Of a DNA stretch of 64,000 bases, positions 26,187 through 34,777 are shown piece by piece. The translations under genes and the position numbers were made by a program. Positions within the stretch are counted from its first letter, which is position 1, and every line of letters starts with the position of its first letter. The notes below the pieces were generated by a model. The model was not told where the DNA came from, did no database searches, and worked only from the letters and a program-made list of their open reading frames with translations. This stretch comes from Merdimonas sp963929015 (lineage in GTDB: Bacteria; Bacillota; Clostridia; Lachnospirales; Lachnospiraceae). The DNA is taken from NCBI RefSeq assembly GCF_963929015.1, contig NZ_CAWVHE010000018.1, forward strand, positions 124,001 to 188,000. The letters are read 5' to 3'.

Positions 26187-26438
26187 TACCTGACAATTGT
26201 TTATTAACTTAGGCGGCTGATAGTACTGACACGCCAGGCGGTGTGTAGACTATTTAAATATACAAGGAACACCTGTAGCCGGTGAGATTCCTCGTATATT
26301 GCTTCTAATGCCGGCCCGTCATTACCGGTGTATGCCGGTGGCCGGAAAGGGTGTGAATACCGACACACCTGGATGGCGCCAGCCATCCCTATTAAAGACA
26401 GTATCAGAAAACAAACTAAGAAATTGGAGGAAATTCAC
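26187..26438 (+). ncRNA. Structured leader between rpmJ and rpsM
   Basis: 252 bases with four consecutive hairpins. AATATAC-AGGAA-CACC pairs with GGTG-TTCCT-GTATATT (26257-26300). CCGGCC/GGCCGG encloses CCGG/CCGG (26311-26345). GGTGTG/CACACC is at 26350-26369 and GGATGG/CCATCC at 26371-26388. The GGAGG for rpsM follows. Probably a regulatory or processing region for the alpha operon; binding partner unknown. Confidence 0.65.
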
Positions 26439-26807
26439 ATGGCTCGTATTGCAGGTGTAGATTTACCAAGAGACAAACGTGTTGAGATCGGACTTACCTA
26501 TATCTATGGAATCGGAAGAGCAAGCGCTACCCGTATTCTTTCAGAGGCAGGCGTAAATCCGGACATCCGCTGCAGAGATCTGACAGACGAAGACGTTAAG
26601 AAGATCAGCGCAGTGATCGATGAGACACAGGTAGTAGAAGGTGATCTTAGAAGAGAGATCGCTCTTAACATCAAGAGATTACAGGAGATCGGATGCTACA
26701 GAGGTATCCGTCACAGAAAAGGACTTCCGGTGCGCGGTCAGAAGACAAAGACCAACGCAAGAACCAGAAAAGGTCCGAAGAGAACAGTAGCAAACAAGAA
26801 GAAATAA
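26439..26807 (+). CDS. rpsM: 30S ribosomal protein S13
   Basis: 30S head protein contacting P-site tRNA. 122 residues from ATG 26439 after TTGGAGGAAA; the upstream open frame is leader sequence. Starts MARIAGVDLPRDKRVEIGLTY and ends with the RTRKGPKRTVANKKK basic tail. Confidence 0.97.
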   Translation: MARIAGVDLPRDKRVEIGLTYIYGIGRASATRILSEAGVNPDIRCRDLTDEDVKKISAVIDETQVVEGDLRREIALNIKRLQEIGCYRGIRHRKGLPVRGQKTKTNARTRKGPKRTVANKKK

Positions 26808-26843
26808 TAAATAAGAAAAAGGAAAGAGTAGGTTAGTTTTATT

Positions 26844-27239
26844 ATGGCAAAGAGAGTTACAAAAAAAGTGACAAAGAAGCGTGTCAAGAAAAACGTTGAA
26901 CACGGACAGGCACATATCCAGTCATCTTTTAATAACACCATCGTTACATTAACAGATGCACAGGGTAATGCTCTTTCATGGGCAAGTGCAGGTGGTCTGG
27001 GATTTAGAGGTTCAAGGAAATCTACCCCTTATGCAGCACAGATGGCAGCAGAGACTGCAGCAAAGGCAGCATTAGTGCATGGTCTGAAATCCGTTGATGT
27101 TATGGTAAAAGGACCGGGATCCGGAAGAGAAGCAGCGATCCGTGCCCTGCAGGCATGTGGAATCGATGTAACCAGCATCAGAGACGTAACGCCGGTACCG
27201 CACAACGGATGCCGTCCGCCGAAGCGCAGAAGAGTCTAG
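26844..27239 (+). CDS. rpsK: 30S ribosomal protein S11
   Basis: 30S platform protein near the E-site mRNA. 131 residues with HIQSSFNNTIVTLTDAQGNAL and the invariant C-terminus PVPHNGCRPPKRRRV. No strong ribosome-binding site is visible (weak GGTTAG region), unlike its neighbours. Confidence 0.97.
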   Translation: MAKRVTKKVTKKRVKKNVEHGQAHIQSSFNNTIVTLTDAQGNALSWASAGGLGFRGSRKSTPYAAQMAAETAAKAALVHGLKSVDVMVKGPGSGREAAIRALQACGIDVTSIRDVTPVPHNGCRPPKRRRV

Positions 27240-27317
27240 TGACGGATTGACTGGTGACGATTTCGTAAAACCACCTTATAAATAATCTGTGTAAAAAGAT
27301 CAGGAGGAAAATATAGC

Positions 27318-27911
27318 ATGGCAGTAAATAGAGTTCCGGTTCTGAAAAGATGCAGATCCCTTGGAATGGATCCGGTATATCTTGGAATTGATAAAAAGTC
27401 CAACAGACAGCTGAAGAGAGCCAGCAGAAAGATGAGCGAGTACGGCCTTCAGCTTCGCGAGAAACAGAAAGCAAAATTTATCTACGGCGTTCTGGAGAAG
27501 CCGTTCAGAAACTATTTTGAGAAAGCACAGCGCATGAGCGGTATGACAGGTGAGAACCTGATGCGTATCCTGGAGTCCAGACTGGACAACGTGGTATTCC
27601 GTCTCGGCCTTGCCAGAACCAGAAGAGAGGCAAGACAGATCGTTGACCACAAGCATGTGCTGGTAAACGGCAAGCAGATCAACATTCCTTCCTACCAGGT
27701 AAAGGCAGGAGATGTGATCGAGATCAAAGAAAAACACAAAAGCTCACCCAGATACAAAGGAATCACAGAAGTTACAGCAGGACGTCTTGTGCCGGAGTGG
27801 CTGGAGTCCGATCTGGAGTCTCTGAAGGGAACGGTAAAAGAGCTTCCCAGACGTGATGAGATCGATGTGCCGGTTGACGAGATGCTGATCGTCGAGTTGT
27901 ATTCTAAATAA
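27318..27911 (+). CDS. rpsD: 30S ribosomal protein S4
   Basis: Primary 16S-binding protein; in B. subtilis S4 autoregulates its own mRNA. 197 residues starting MAVNRVPVLKRCRSLGMDP, with an S4 RNA-binding domain (about 90-150; RLDNVVFRLGLARTRREARQ). AGGAGG upstream. The 78-base spacer before it shows no obvious S4 leader. Confidence 0.96.
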   Translation: MAVNRVPVLKRCRSLGMDPVYLGIDKKSNRQLKRASRKMSEYGLQLREKQKAKFIYGVLEKPFRNYFEKAQRMSGMTGENLMRILESRLDNVVFRLGLARTRREARQIVDHKHVLVNGKQINIPSYQVKAGDVIEIKEKHKSSPRYKGITEVTAGRLVPEWLESDLESLKGTVKELPRRDEIDVPVDEMLIVELYSK

Positions 27912-27943
27912 TAATCCGTAACACCACAGGAGGTGGAGCAATC

Positions 27944-28903
27944 GTGTTTGATTTTAATAAACCTAATATTGAGATAACTGAAATATCTGAAGATAAGAAA
28001 TATGGAAGATTTGTTGTAGAGCCTCTGGAAAGAGGTTATGGAACAACATTGGGTAATTCCTTGAGAAGAATCATGCTTTCCTCTCTGCCGGGAGCTGCGA
28101 TCAGCCAGGTAAAGATCGACGGCGTGCTTCATGAGTTCAGTTCCATTCCGGGTGTGAAAGAAGATGTTACAGAGATTATCATGAACCTGAAATCTCTGGC
28201 GATCAAGAATACATCTGAGACAGATGAGCCAAAGACTGCATACATTGAGTTCGAGGGCGAAGGCGTTGTTACCGGAGCAGATATCCAGGCAGACCAGGAT
28301 ATTGAGATCATGAATCCGGAGACCGTGATCGCTACACTGAACGGAGGAGCAGACAGCAAACTCTACATGGAGCTTACCATCACAAAAGGCAGGGGCTATG
28401 TAAGTGCTGATAAAAACAAAAATGAAGATCTGCCGATCGCGGTGATTCCCATTGATTCCATCTATACGCCCGTTGAGCGTGTGAATCTGACAGTGGAAAA
28501 TACCCGTGTAGGCCAGATTACAGATTTTGACAAGCTGACACTGGATGTATACACCAATGGTACGCTGATGCCGGATGAGGCGGTCAGCCTGGCTGCGAAA
28601 GTGTTGAGCGAGCATCTGAAACTCTTTATCGATCTCTCAGAAGTGGCACAGGCTGCAGAAGTTATGATCGAGAAAGAGGACGATGAGAAGGAGAAGGTGC
28701 TGGAGATGAGCATCGACGAGCTGGAATTATCCGTTCGCTCCTACAACTGTCTGAAGAGAGCCGGCATCAATACGGTAGAAGAGCTGACAAACCGGACGCC
28801 GGAAGACATGATGAAGGTACGGAACCTGGGAAGAAAATCCCTGGAAGAAGTCCTTGCAAAATTAGATGAGCTGGGCTTGAGCTTGAGCCGCGGAGAAGAA
28901 TAG
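27944..28903 (+). CDS. rpoA: DNA-directed RNA polymerase subunit alpha
   Basis: RNA polymerase assembly and activator-contact subunit. 319 residues from GTG 27944 (AGGAGGTGG upstream). N-terminal dimerisation domain with RGYGTTLGNSLRRIMLSS, acidic linker (IEKEDDEKEK, about 240-250) and C-terminal domain with RSYNCLKRAGINTVEEL. Confidence 0.98.
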   Translation: MFDFNKPNIEITEISEDKKYGRFVVEPLERGYGTTLGNSLRRIMLSSLPGAAISQVKIDGVLHEFSSIPGVKEDVTEIIMNLKSLAIKNTSETDEPKTAYIEFEGEGVVTGADIQADQDIEIMNPETVIATLNGGADSKLYMELTITKGRGYVSADKNKNEDLPIAVIPIDSIYTPVERVNLTVENTRVGQITDFDKLTLDVYTNGTLMPDEAVSLAAKVLSEHLKLFIDLSEVAQAAEVMIEKEDDEKEKVLEMSIDELELSVRSYNCLKRAGINTVEELTNRTPEDMMKVRNLGRKSLEEVLAKLDELGLSLSRGEE

Positions 28904-28940
28904 TCTCCCGCTCTGAAGCGACCCGTAAAGACAAATATTT

Positions 28941-29008
28941 CCGCCGGTAAGCCCGAAGCGCTCGGCGGAGCATTTGGCTAGTAAGCCCGAAGAATGCGTA
29001 ACCAAATG
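28941..29008 (+). ncRNA. Twin hairpins with a shared loop between rpoA and rplQ
   Basis: CCGCCG (28941-28946) pairs with CGGCGG (28963-28968), and CATTTGG (28971-28977) pairs with CCAAATG (29002-29008). The stems differ, but both loops carry the same 12 bases GTAAGCCCGAAG (28947-28958 and 28981-28992). A shared loop on unrelated stems suggests a conserved recognition element in the mRNA. Confidence 0.55.
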
Positions 29009-29030
29009 TAGAATATGGAGGATATGAAAA

Positions 29031-29567
29031 ATGGCAAAATACAGAAAACTTGGCAGAACATCAAGCCAGAGAAAAGCGCTGCTTAGAAACCAGGTAACTG
29101 CTCTGATCAACAATGGAAGAATTGTTACCACAGAGGCTAAGGCAAAAGAGATCCGTAAGATCGCAGAAGGCCTGATCGCCATGGCAGTAAAAGAAAAAGA
29201 TAACTTTGAAGAGGTAACCGTAAAGGCAAAGGTTGCACGCAAAGATAAAGATGGCAAGAGAGTCAAAGAAGTGGTAGACGGCAAGAAAGTAACCGTATAC
29301 GACGAAGTTGACAAGAAGATCAAAAAAGATATGCCCAGCAGACTGCACGCCCGCCGTCAGATGCTGAAGGTTCTCTATCCGGTAAAGGAAGTTCCGACTA
29401 CTCCGGCCGGAAAGAAGAAAAATACCAAACAGGTAGATCTGGTTGCAAAGCTGTTTGACGAGATCGCACCGAAGTATGAGAACCGCAAGGGCGGATATAC
29501 AAGAATCGTGAAGATCGGCCAGCGTAAAGGTGACGCTGCAATGGAAGTTCTGATCGAGCTGGTATAG
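29031..29567 (+). CDS. rplQ: 50S ribosomal protein L17 with long internal insertion
   Basis: 50S protein near the tunnel exit. It starts with a standard L17 core (MAKYRKLGRTSSQRKALLRNQ in part) and ends with the usual KLFDEIAPKYENRKGGYTRI block. An extra lysine-rich stretch of about 50 residues (roughly 65-115) makes it 178 residues instead of about 115-130. I recall such insertions from Lachnospiraceae. Last gene of the ribosomal block. Confidence 0.95.
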   Translation: MAKYRKLGRTSSQRKALLRNQVTALINNGRIVTTEAKAKEIRKIAEGLIAMAVKEKDNFEEVTVKAKVARKDKDGKRVKEVVDGKKVTVYDEVDKKIKKDMPSRLHARRQMLKVLYPVKEVPTTPAGKKKNTKQVDLVAKLFDEIAPKYENRKGGYTRIVKIGQRKGDAAMEVLIELV

Positions 29568-29587
29568 TCTGAAATTAAGAAACGTAA

Positions 29588-29640
29588 AGAAACCGCCGGA
29601 ACCGGGCAGAATCCCGGGGCTGGCGGTTTTTCTTTTATTT
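29588..29640 (+). terminator. Terminator of the ribosomal block
   Basis: AAACCGCC and GGCGGTTT flank an inner CCGGG/CCCGG hairpin, followed by TTCTTTTATTTT. The opposing gene ends at 29635, so the element is shared by convergent transcripts. Confidence 0.85.
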
Positions 29641-31299
29641 TACCATGCATTCTTTCCTGTAAAATGCAACACCATATTTCAGGATATCCGAATATCCTTC
29701 CTGCCGGAGCGCTTCCTCGTATTTCTGATCTTCGATCTGCCGGAGCGCCTCATCACACTTGCTTTCCAGTTCCTGATAAGTATGCGCTACCTTGATCTCA
29801 AGAATAACAGCCTTTCCCCTGACGCTCGGGTACTTCAGCAGGATGTCCGGGCGTCCGTTTCCGGATTCCCGGTTCGACAGGACGATATAATTCCCGATGT
29901 TTTTGAGCATTCCTGCGAGAAAGCCGTGGTAGTAACTCTCCTGATAATCATAGAAACTGATCGTCTCCATGAGGTTTTCAGAGAGAATTTCAGCCATCTT
30001 TTCCCGGTCGCCGTTCAGGATGCTTTCATAGAGCAGAGAAAAATTTTTATTCTTTGTTTTTTCCTCGAACCAGCGCAGGACTGTGTTTTTATAAATATAG
30101 CGCACTTCGCTGTTCGGGATTGCCATTTCCACCAGAATATCCTCGCCGTCCTGCTGTTCGCTGATCTTCTTCAGATAGCCGGCGAAGAAGAGGAAGTTCC
30201 ACAGATTGTCCTGTGTGGAGTCCATGTCGTCATAAGTGATGTCTTCATGGATCGGTTTGGTGATGGTCTTTCCTTCAATGAGAGCTTCGATCTCCTGCTT
30301 TACCGAGAGATCCGCCCGCTCTACAAGCGTGCGGACGATGCTGTTGGAACTTGTGTTGGACCAGTAAGGGCGGAGCAGTGCATTTTTATCTCTGTAACAG
30401 GAATTTACATAACTGATGACGCTCCAGGGATTGTACACTTCCGTCTCACCGAACTGATATCCGTCATACCATCTCCTGACTGCCGCCTGGTTCTGTTCCA
30501 GCCCGTAATGTTTCAGCATCTGATCCACTTCATTCTGTGTAAATCCGAAATGTTCCGCATAGCTGGTATCCATGATCGAGATGACATTCAGGTTGTTCAG
30601 ACCGGTAAAAATGGACTCCTTGCTGATGCGAAGACATCCAGTTACTACGGCAAACTCCAGCGTGTCGTTCGTCTTCAGAGCCGATTCAAAGAGGGAGCGG
30701 ATCAGCGATACCATACGGTCATAAAAACCGCTGAAATACGCATTTTCCAACGGAACATCGTATTCGTCGATCAAGATGACCGTCCTGCGCCCGTAAAATG
30801 TATACAGACATTCGGAAAGAAATTTTAAGGCGGAGAGATATTCTTCATCGTCCGCACCACGATTCATCAAAAGCTGATATTTTGTGCGGTCATCCTCGGA
30901 ATTCAGACTTTGTATAATCCGAGAATGCTTTTTAAACTCTCTCGCAATCTCTTCTTTCAAACAGTGGAACGCAGATTCATAGCCTGCCTGTTTCATGGAT
31001 TTCAGTGATAGTGAGATCACAGGATACTGTCCCTGTTCTTCTGTATATTTTGTGCCGGCAGCCATGATTTTCTTTCCGGCAAACAGGCGCGACCGGTCTT
31101 CATCAGATTTTTCAAAAAAGCAGCGCAGCATGCTCAGATTCAGTGTCTTGCCAAAACGTCTCGGCCGGGTAAAGAGATTGACTTTTCCGCACAGATCGAT
31201 CAGGTCTTTTATGAGCAGCGTCTTATCGACATAGTAATAGTCCTTTTCAATGATCTCTTCGTAATTTTCCACTCCGATCGGAAGCGGGGTCCATTCCAT
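29635..31299 (-). CDS. AAA-ATPase-like / PD-(D/E)XK nuclease-domain protein
   Basis: 554-residue protein of the AAA-ATPase_like plus PDDEXK_9 architecture, abundant in gut anaerobes. The N-terminal ATPase has a P-loop (RPRRFGKT, residues 45-52) and Walker B (VILIDEYD, near 170). The C-terminus carries a PD-(D/E)XK core (GRPDILLKY then VILEIKVA, about 480-515). No function has been shown for the family to my knowledge; a role in mobile-element control or defence is speculation. Monocistronic, at the edge of the mosaic region. Confidence 0.85.
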   Translation of the reverse strand: MEWTPLPIGVENYEEIIEKDYYYVDKTLLIKDLIDLCGKVNLFTRPRRFGKTLNLSMLRCFFEKSDEDRSRLFAGKKIMAAGTKYTEEQGQYPVISLSLKSMKQAGYESAFHCLKEEIAREFKKHSRIIQSLNSEDDRTKYQLLMNRGADDEEYLSALKFLSECLYTFYGRRTVILIDEYDVPLENAYFSGFYDRMVSLIRSLFESALKTNDTLEFAVVTGCLRISKESIFTGLNNLNVISIMDTSYAEHFGFTQNEVDQMLKHYGLEQNQAAVRRWYDGYQFGETEVYNPWSVISYVNSCYRDKNALLRPYWSNTSSNSIVRTLVERADLSVKQEIEALIEGKTITKPIHEDITYDDMDSTQDNLWNFLFFAGYLKKISEQQDGEDILVEMAIPNSEVRYIYKNTVLRWFEEKTKNKNFSLLYESILNGDREKMAEILSENLMETISFYDYQESYYHGFLAGMLKNIGNYIVLSNRESGNGRPDILLKYPSVRGKAVILEIKVAHTYQELESKCDEALRQIEDQKYEEALRQEGYSDILKYGVAFYRKECMVK

Positions 31300-31454
31300 A
31301 TAAAACGCCTCCCTTCTTTTCCTGTGTCTATCTTACTACATTTGCAGGAGAGCAGCAAGACAGGGATGAAATTTGAAAAGACCGGATTGCAGGAAAAGTA
31401 TATGTATTATAATAATGTCAAAAGTTGAGAAACTGACCGAAAACGGAGGTAATT

Positions 31455-31620
31455 ATGATACATATACTTGTTGTGGAAGACGACGAAAAGATGAATCAGA
31501 TCATCTGTACATATCTTGCCCGGAATAACTATCAGGCAGCAGGCAGCAGAAACCCTGTTGAGGCATATGACCTGATGAGCACGGAGGTGTTCGACCTGAT
31601 CATCTCTGATATCATGATGT
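31455..31620 (+). pseudogene. Truncated response-regulator receiver domain
   Basis: Begins as a normal OmpR-type receiver (MIHILVVEDDEKMNQIICTYL with the acidic pocket) after a good GGAGG. It reaches DLIISDIMM with the phosphoacceptor Asp, then breaks at about 31620 into unrelated sequence (CYDVVYG to a stop at 31670). The rest of the receiver, the DNA-binding domain and any kinase are missing from the window. The breakpoint marks the left edge of the mobile-element mosaic. Confidence 0.8.
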
Positions 31621-31715
31621 GTTATGACGTCGTTTATGGATATCGCGGACGCTGTTTTTTTAAGACGTAGCGCGTTATGAAATGTTTGCGCCAAATTGCA
31701 TTTTGGGTGAGACGG

Positions 31716-31865
31716 CTAATTAGACTGCGTCGTCTTCGCTAACTTTTTGAGCTCTTTTAGATGAGCTCGCATGCGATGGAGTACGCATTCGTAATTAGCA
31801 CCCTCAGCTTCCATGCTGCGGGCTATACTGCGAAGAGCTCTATCTTGTTTTTCTTCTTGTGTCAT
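31716..31865 (-). CDS. Short hypothetical protein, 49 residues
   Basis: Minus-strand frame MTQEEKQDRALRSIARSME... ending KTTQSN, predicted mostly helical and basic toward the C-terminus. A TATAAT box lies about 7 bases before the ATG with no clear ribosome-binding site, so it would be nearly leaderless or the start is wrong. It occupies the junction between the broken response regulator and the recombinase remnant. No family recognised. Confidence 0.35.
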   Translation of the reverse strand: MTQEEKQDRALRSIARSMEAEGANYECVLHRMRAHLKELKKLAKTTQSN

Positions 31866-31937
31866 AGATCAATTATAGCATGCGAAGGGGAGGATCGTAC
31901 TTGATAGCTCAAATCTCGCCATCAGCTTGCTGAGTGA

Positions 31938-32072
31938 CCAAAGTGCGGCAATCCAAACCCTGTCTACACCGACGAGCGGTGGAACAAGCTGGTAGAGTCC
32001 ATCAAGGTCTGCAGGGGCGGCCACCTGATCTTCACCTTAACGGATGGCAGGATTGTGAAGGTTGCGCTCTAA
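31938..32072 (+). pseudogene. C-terminal remnant of a probable recombinase, copy 1
   Basis: The frame reads CGNPNPVYTDERWNKLVES then GGHLIFTLTDGRIVKVAL-stop, with no start. The same tail recurs at 63024-63170 (about 80 percent identical in DNA). The pattern resembles C-termini of large site-specific recombinases of integrative elements, but the catalytic part is absent, so the family is uncertain. Confidence 0.55.
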
Positions 32073-32143
32073 AGCCACTAACACTCTACAAGCAGCAATG
32101 CCGCAGGGACAACCCACGGCACTATTCTTACCTGAATATTAAG

Positions 32144-32199
32144 TTGACAAACATATATCGCACTGCTATAATAAAATTGATATGTAGCAGTGCGATATA
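32144..32199 (+). promoter_or_regulatory. PadR promoter with a perfect 15-bp inverted repeat
   Basis: TTGACA (32144) and TATAAT (32167) with 17-base spacing, a consensus promoter. TATATCGCACTGCTA (32154-32168) and TAGCAGTGCGATATA (32185-32199) form a perfect inverted repeat covering the spacer, -10 and start site. This is the expected layout for autorepression by the PadR protein encoded next. Confidence 0.85.
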
Positions 32200-32229
32200 G
32201 CGCAGTGCAAGGTATGCATAGAAAGGGTC

Positions 32230-32553
32230 GTGAACGAAGTGAACGCACATATTCGTAAAGTGTACATACCGATGACAGAAACGAGTTTTTATATCCTGCT
32301 TTGCCTCCGGGAAGAATCCCATGGCTATAATATCATCCAAAAAGTAGAGAAACTGACAGATGGTGAAATTCGAATCAGTCCCGGAACGATGTACGGCAGC
32401 CTATCCAAGATGGAGAAGGATGGCCTGATCCACTTTGTCCGGGAAGAAGAAAAACGAAAGATATATTGCATCACAGAATTAGGTAAAAATGTGCTGGCAT
32501 TAGAAATGAAGCGAATCGAAAGATTGTATCGAAACATGATGGAGGTGCGCTGA
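32230..32553 (+). CDS. PadR family transcriptional regulator
   Basis: 107-residue winged-helix repressor of the short PadR class: helix-turn-helix around YGSLSKMEKDGLI and a C-terminal dimerisation helix. GTG 32230 is chosen because AAAGGG precedes it and it keeps the IRKVYIPMTETSFYILLCL start typical of the class; ATG 32272 lacks a site. It overlaps no gene, and the DUF2812 gene starts one base after its stop, so the two are co-expressed. Confidence 0.85.
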   Translation: MNEVNAHIRKVYIPMTETSFYILLCLREESHGYNIIQKVEKLTDGEIRISPGTMYGSLSKMEKDGLIHFVREEEKRKIYCITELGKNVLALEMKRIERLYRNMMEVR

Positions 32554-32554
32554 C

Positions 32555-33103
32555 ATGAAAGAGAAAAGAACCGAGCTGCGTATTTTCACGATAGCGGAAT
32601 GGGAAAAAGAAGAACAGTATCTTCGGAAGCGGCATCAGGAAGGATGGAAATTTACGAAAGTAAGCCTGCCGGGACTTTACCGCTTTGAAAAATGTCCCCC
32701 TGAGGATGTGATTTACCAGCTCGATTATAACGAAGAAGGGCTTAAACATAGGGACGAGTATGTGCAGATGTTTAAGGATTGCGGCTGGGAGTACCTTCAG
32801 GAGTTTGCCGGATACACCTATTTCCGTAAACCAGTTGCCGAAATGCAGGGAGAAGAGGAAATTTTCTGTGACGATGAGTCCAGGCTCGACATGATGCGGC
32901 GGGTATTTGCAGGCCGATATGTGCCAATCCTCATTATTTTGATGTTGTTGATTTTGCCAAACATCTTTGATCAATTCCATAGCTCAGATGCAGATGCTCC
33001 TATACTACTGGTGCTGTTTTTGATCCTGCTCTCAGTTTACGTATGGGCAGTTGCGTCTTTTGCCTATCGTTATTGGAAGTTAAAAAGACGGCTGAAAAAG
33101 TGA
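32555..33103 (+). CDS. DUF2812 membrane protein
   Basis: 182 residues. A soluble N-terminal DUF2812 domain (about 1-110; WEKEEQYLRKRHQEGWKF start, then FEKCPPEDVIYQLDYN) is followed by two membrane helices (about 127-145 and 150-172). DUF2812 proteins are almost always paired with PadR regulators; they are thought to be membrane stress or antimicrobial-response partners, not proven. Confidence 0.85.
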   Translation: MKEKRTELRIFTIAEWEKEEQYLRKRHQEGWKFTKVSLPGLYRFEKCPPEDVIYQLDYNEEGLKHRDEYVQMFKDCGWEYLQEFAGYTYFRKPVAEMQGEEEIFCDDESRLDMMRRVFAGRYVPILIILMLLILPNIFDQFHSSDADAPILLVLFLILLSVYVWAVASFAYRYWKLKRRLKK

Positions 33104-33216
33104 TACCGTGATGAATAGGCTATAGTTGATAAAGCGAACAAGTAAAATCAGTATGGAAACGTTGCTCTATTAATTCAGGGGACAATGATTATGGGAATGG
33201 CCATTTTGTTAAGGCC

Positions 33217-33396
33217 TTATTCGGTTGACTCGTCTGCCGCCATTCTTTTGAAAATCAGAATGCCCCTGGAAGATGGCATGATGGAGCAAGAAACGAGCTC
33301 AAAACCTTCCTGTTCCATTTTATTGGCTGCATCTTCTATTTTGACAGCCATTTCTTTAGCCTTGGGAGAATATTTGACTACCATCGTTTTATACAT
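33217..33396 (-). CDS. Small DUF4177-like protein
   Basis: 59 residues, MYKTMVVKYSPKAKEMAVKIED..., ending with a GILIFKR strand. ATG 33396 is used because AGGAGGTGA ends 5-8 bases upstream; the upstream in-frame GTG lies inside that site. The size and beta-alpha-beta pattern resemble DUF4177. Function unknown. Confidence 0.65.
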   Translation of the reverse strand: MYKTMVVKYSPKAKEMAVKIEDAANKMEQEGFELVSCSIMPSSRGILIFKRMAADESTE

Positions 33397-33503
33397 TGAG
33401 TTCACCTCCTATCCACAAGAAAGTTCCTGAAATGTTCCAAACCGTGTGGAATACTTTTGTACTTATACTTTGAATTGTAACAGGAAGGAAAGCGCTTGGC
33501 AAC

Positions 33504-33638
33504 TTACAGTCTCAAAGCATTTTTCGGGCATTCTTCTTTATCATGCAAAAATCGTAGCAGAGCCTGTTCCTGTTCCAGCGGGAAGGTGCGGGGAAGCCAC
33601 AGTGTCTTGGCGAAAGGCCCTTTTTGGCTGGCACCATA
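33504..33638 (-). pseudogene. Gene fragment, C-terminal part only
   Basis: A minus-strand frame with protein-like composition (YGASQKGPFAKTLWLPRTF, then ECPKNALRL-stop) but no start, beginning right after the stop of the preceding membrane protein in a different frame. Likely the tail of a lost gene left by a deletion. Family not recognised. Confidence 0.35.
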
Positions 33639-33641
33639 CCT

Positions 33642-34454
33642 TCAGTCTGCCGGATCTACATTTCGTTGATTTGGAAATGCCAGACATCCGACCGTTACCG
33701 CCAGGATATCGATGAAGGTGCGGAGGATCAGATCGGGGATATTGGCGTCAAAAACCAGCGGCATGAAGAAGTTAAAGAGGAATAAATCCACCCCAAACAG
33801 CATGCCGCCAAGAATAAGCGCCCGCTTGATCCGATTTTTGCTGTGGATATAAAGATTCAGCCATGCCGTCACACAAGAGATTGCGGTACCTGTTAAAAGA
33901 CACCACAGTACCGTTTCCAACGGTTTTTCATCAAAGGAAGAGTAAATGCCAAAGACGAGATATTGTATCATCCGCCCGACAAAGAAGCCCCCTGTGACAG
34001 CCAGCACCGGAAGAATGGGGAAAGGCGACTTCTCTTTATCTGCTCGTCGTGCAGGGTTACCAAACAGCCATCCCAGCAGCAACCCCATAACAATTAAAGC
34101 AATACTATCAGCTATTGGGTAAGTAATCCGATCAAAACCTGCTACATGTGGCAAAGGCTCTAAAAGATAAACGATCCACACCGCACAACAGGAAAGACCA
34201 TATTTTAGCCCCTGCAAAACCCGATTTCCACTCAACCGGTTCCGGATAAGCAGAAACAGCGAGGCAATCAGGGAATAAGCGAAAATCCCATAGACAGTAA
34301 AAGCCAGCGGCATGGTGCCATTTTGTGCAAAAACGCTGGGTGCCAGGACTGTCTGCTCACCGGCCGGAATGGAAAGTTGACCAATGATGCGGACGATGGT
34401 GGTGGCAAGGCCGATTAGAAGGATTTTCAAGATGTTTTTAACAGTTCTGTTCAT
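33642..34454 (-). CDS. Hypothetical multi-pass membrane protein
   Basis: 270 residues with about seven to eight hydrophobic helices and no recognisable catalytic motif. It overlaps the end of the truncated flavodoxin gene by 17 bases and belongs to the same minus-strand operon. It may be a membrane partner of the flavoproteins. I do not recognise a family. Confidence 0.65.
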   Translation of the reverse strand: MNRTVKNILKILLIGLATTIVRIIGQLSIPAGEQTVLAPSVFAQNGTMPLAFTVYGIFAYSLIASLFLLIRNRLSGNRVLQGLKYGLSCCAVWIVYLLEPLPHVAGFDRITYPIADSIALIVMGLLLGWLFGNPARRADKEKSPFPILPVLAVTGGFFVGRMIQYLVFGIYSSFDEKPLETVLWCLLTGTAISCVTAWLNLYIHSKNRIKRALILGGMLFGVDLFLFNFFMPLVFDANIPDLILRTFIDILAVTVGCLAFPNQRNVDPAD

Positions 34455-34764
34455 ATTGTCTCCCTCTGTATTGCCTGAGCAGAGAAGTACGGATATTGTG
34501 CTGGTTTTCCGGCTCGCTGGGGTCGGCCAGCCCTACGGTAACAAGGATTAGTTTTTGTCCATCCTGAAGTGAAAGGCCCCGCAGGGTTTTCGCCAAGCCC
34601 AGAACACCACCGGCATACAGCCCCCCTAGATAAACGATTATATCTTTGTCCGAAAGAGTTGATGCGTCTTTGTAACTGACCGCAGGAATGCCGGTTTGCT
34701 CGGACAGTTTTTCCGCATACCGGCGGGTGCTTCCATACTGACTACCGTAGACAATGATGTGTTC
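34438..34764 (-). pseudogene. Flavodoxin domain protein, truncated
   Basis: Starts as a flavodoxin (MEHIIVYGSQYGSTRRYAEKL, with the phosphate-binding loop GSQYGSTRR) and continues through VYLGGLYAGGVLGL. It ends at about 108 residues (GRQYEQNC) where related proteins run to about 160-175. The ending fits a deletion that joined it to the next gene. FMN binding may survive but the C-terminal helices are missing. ATG 34764 has GGAGAGTA upstream. Confidence 0.65.
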
Positions 34765-34777
34765 CATAAGTACTCTC

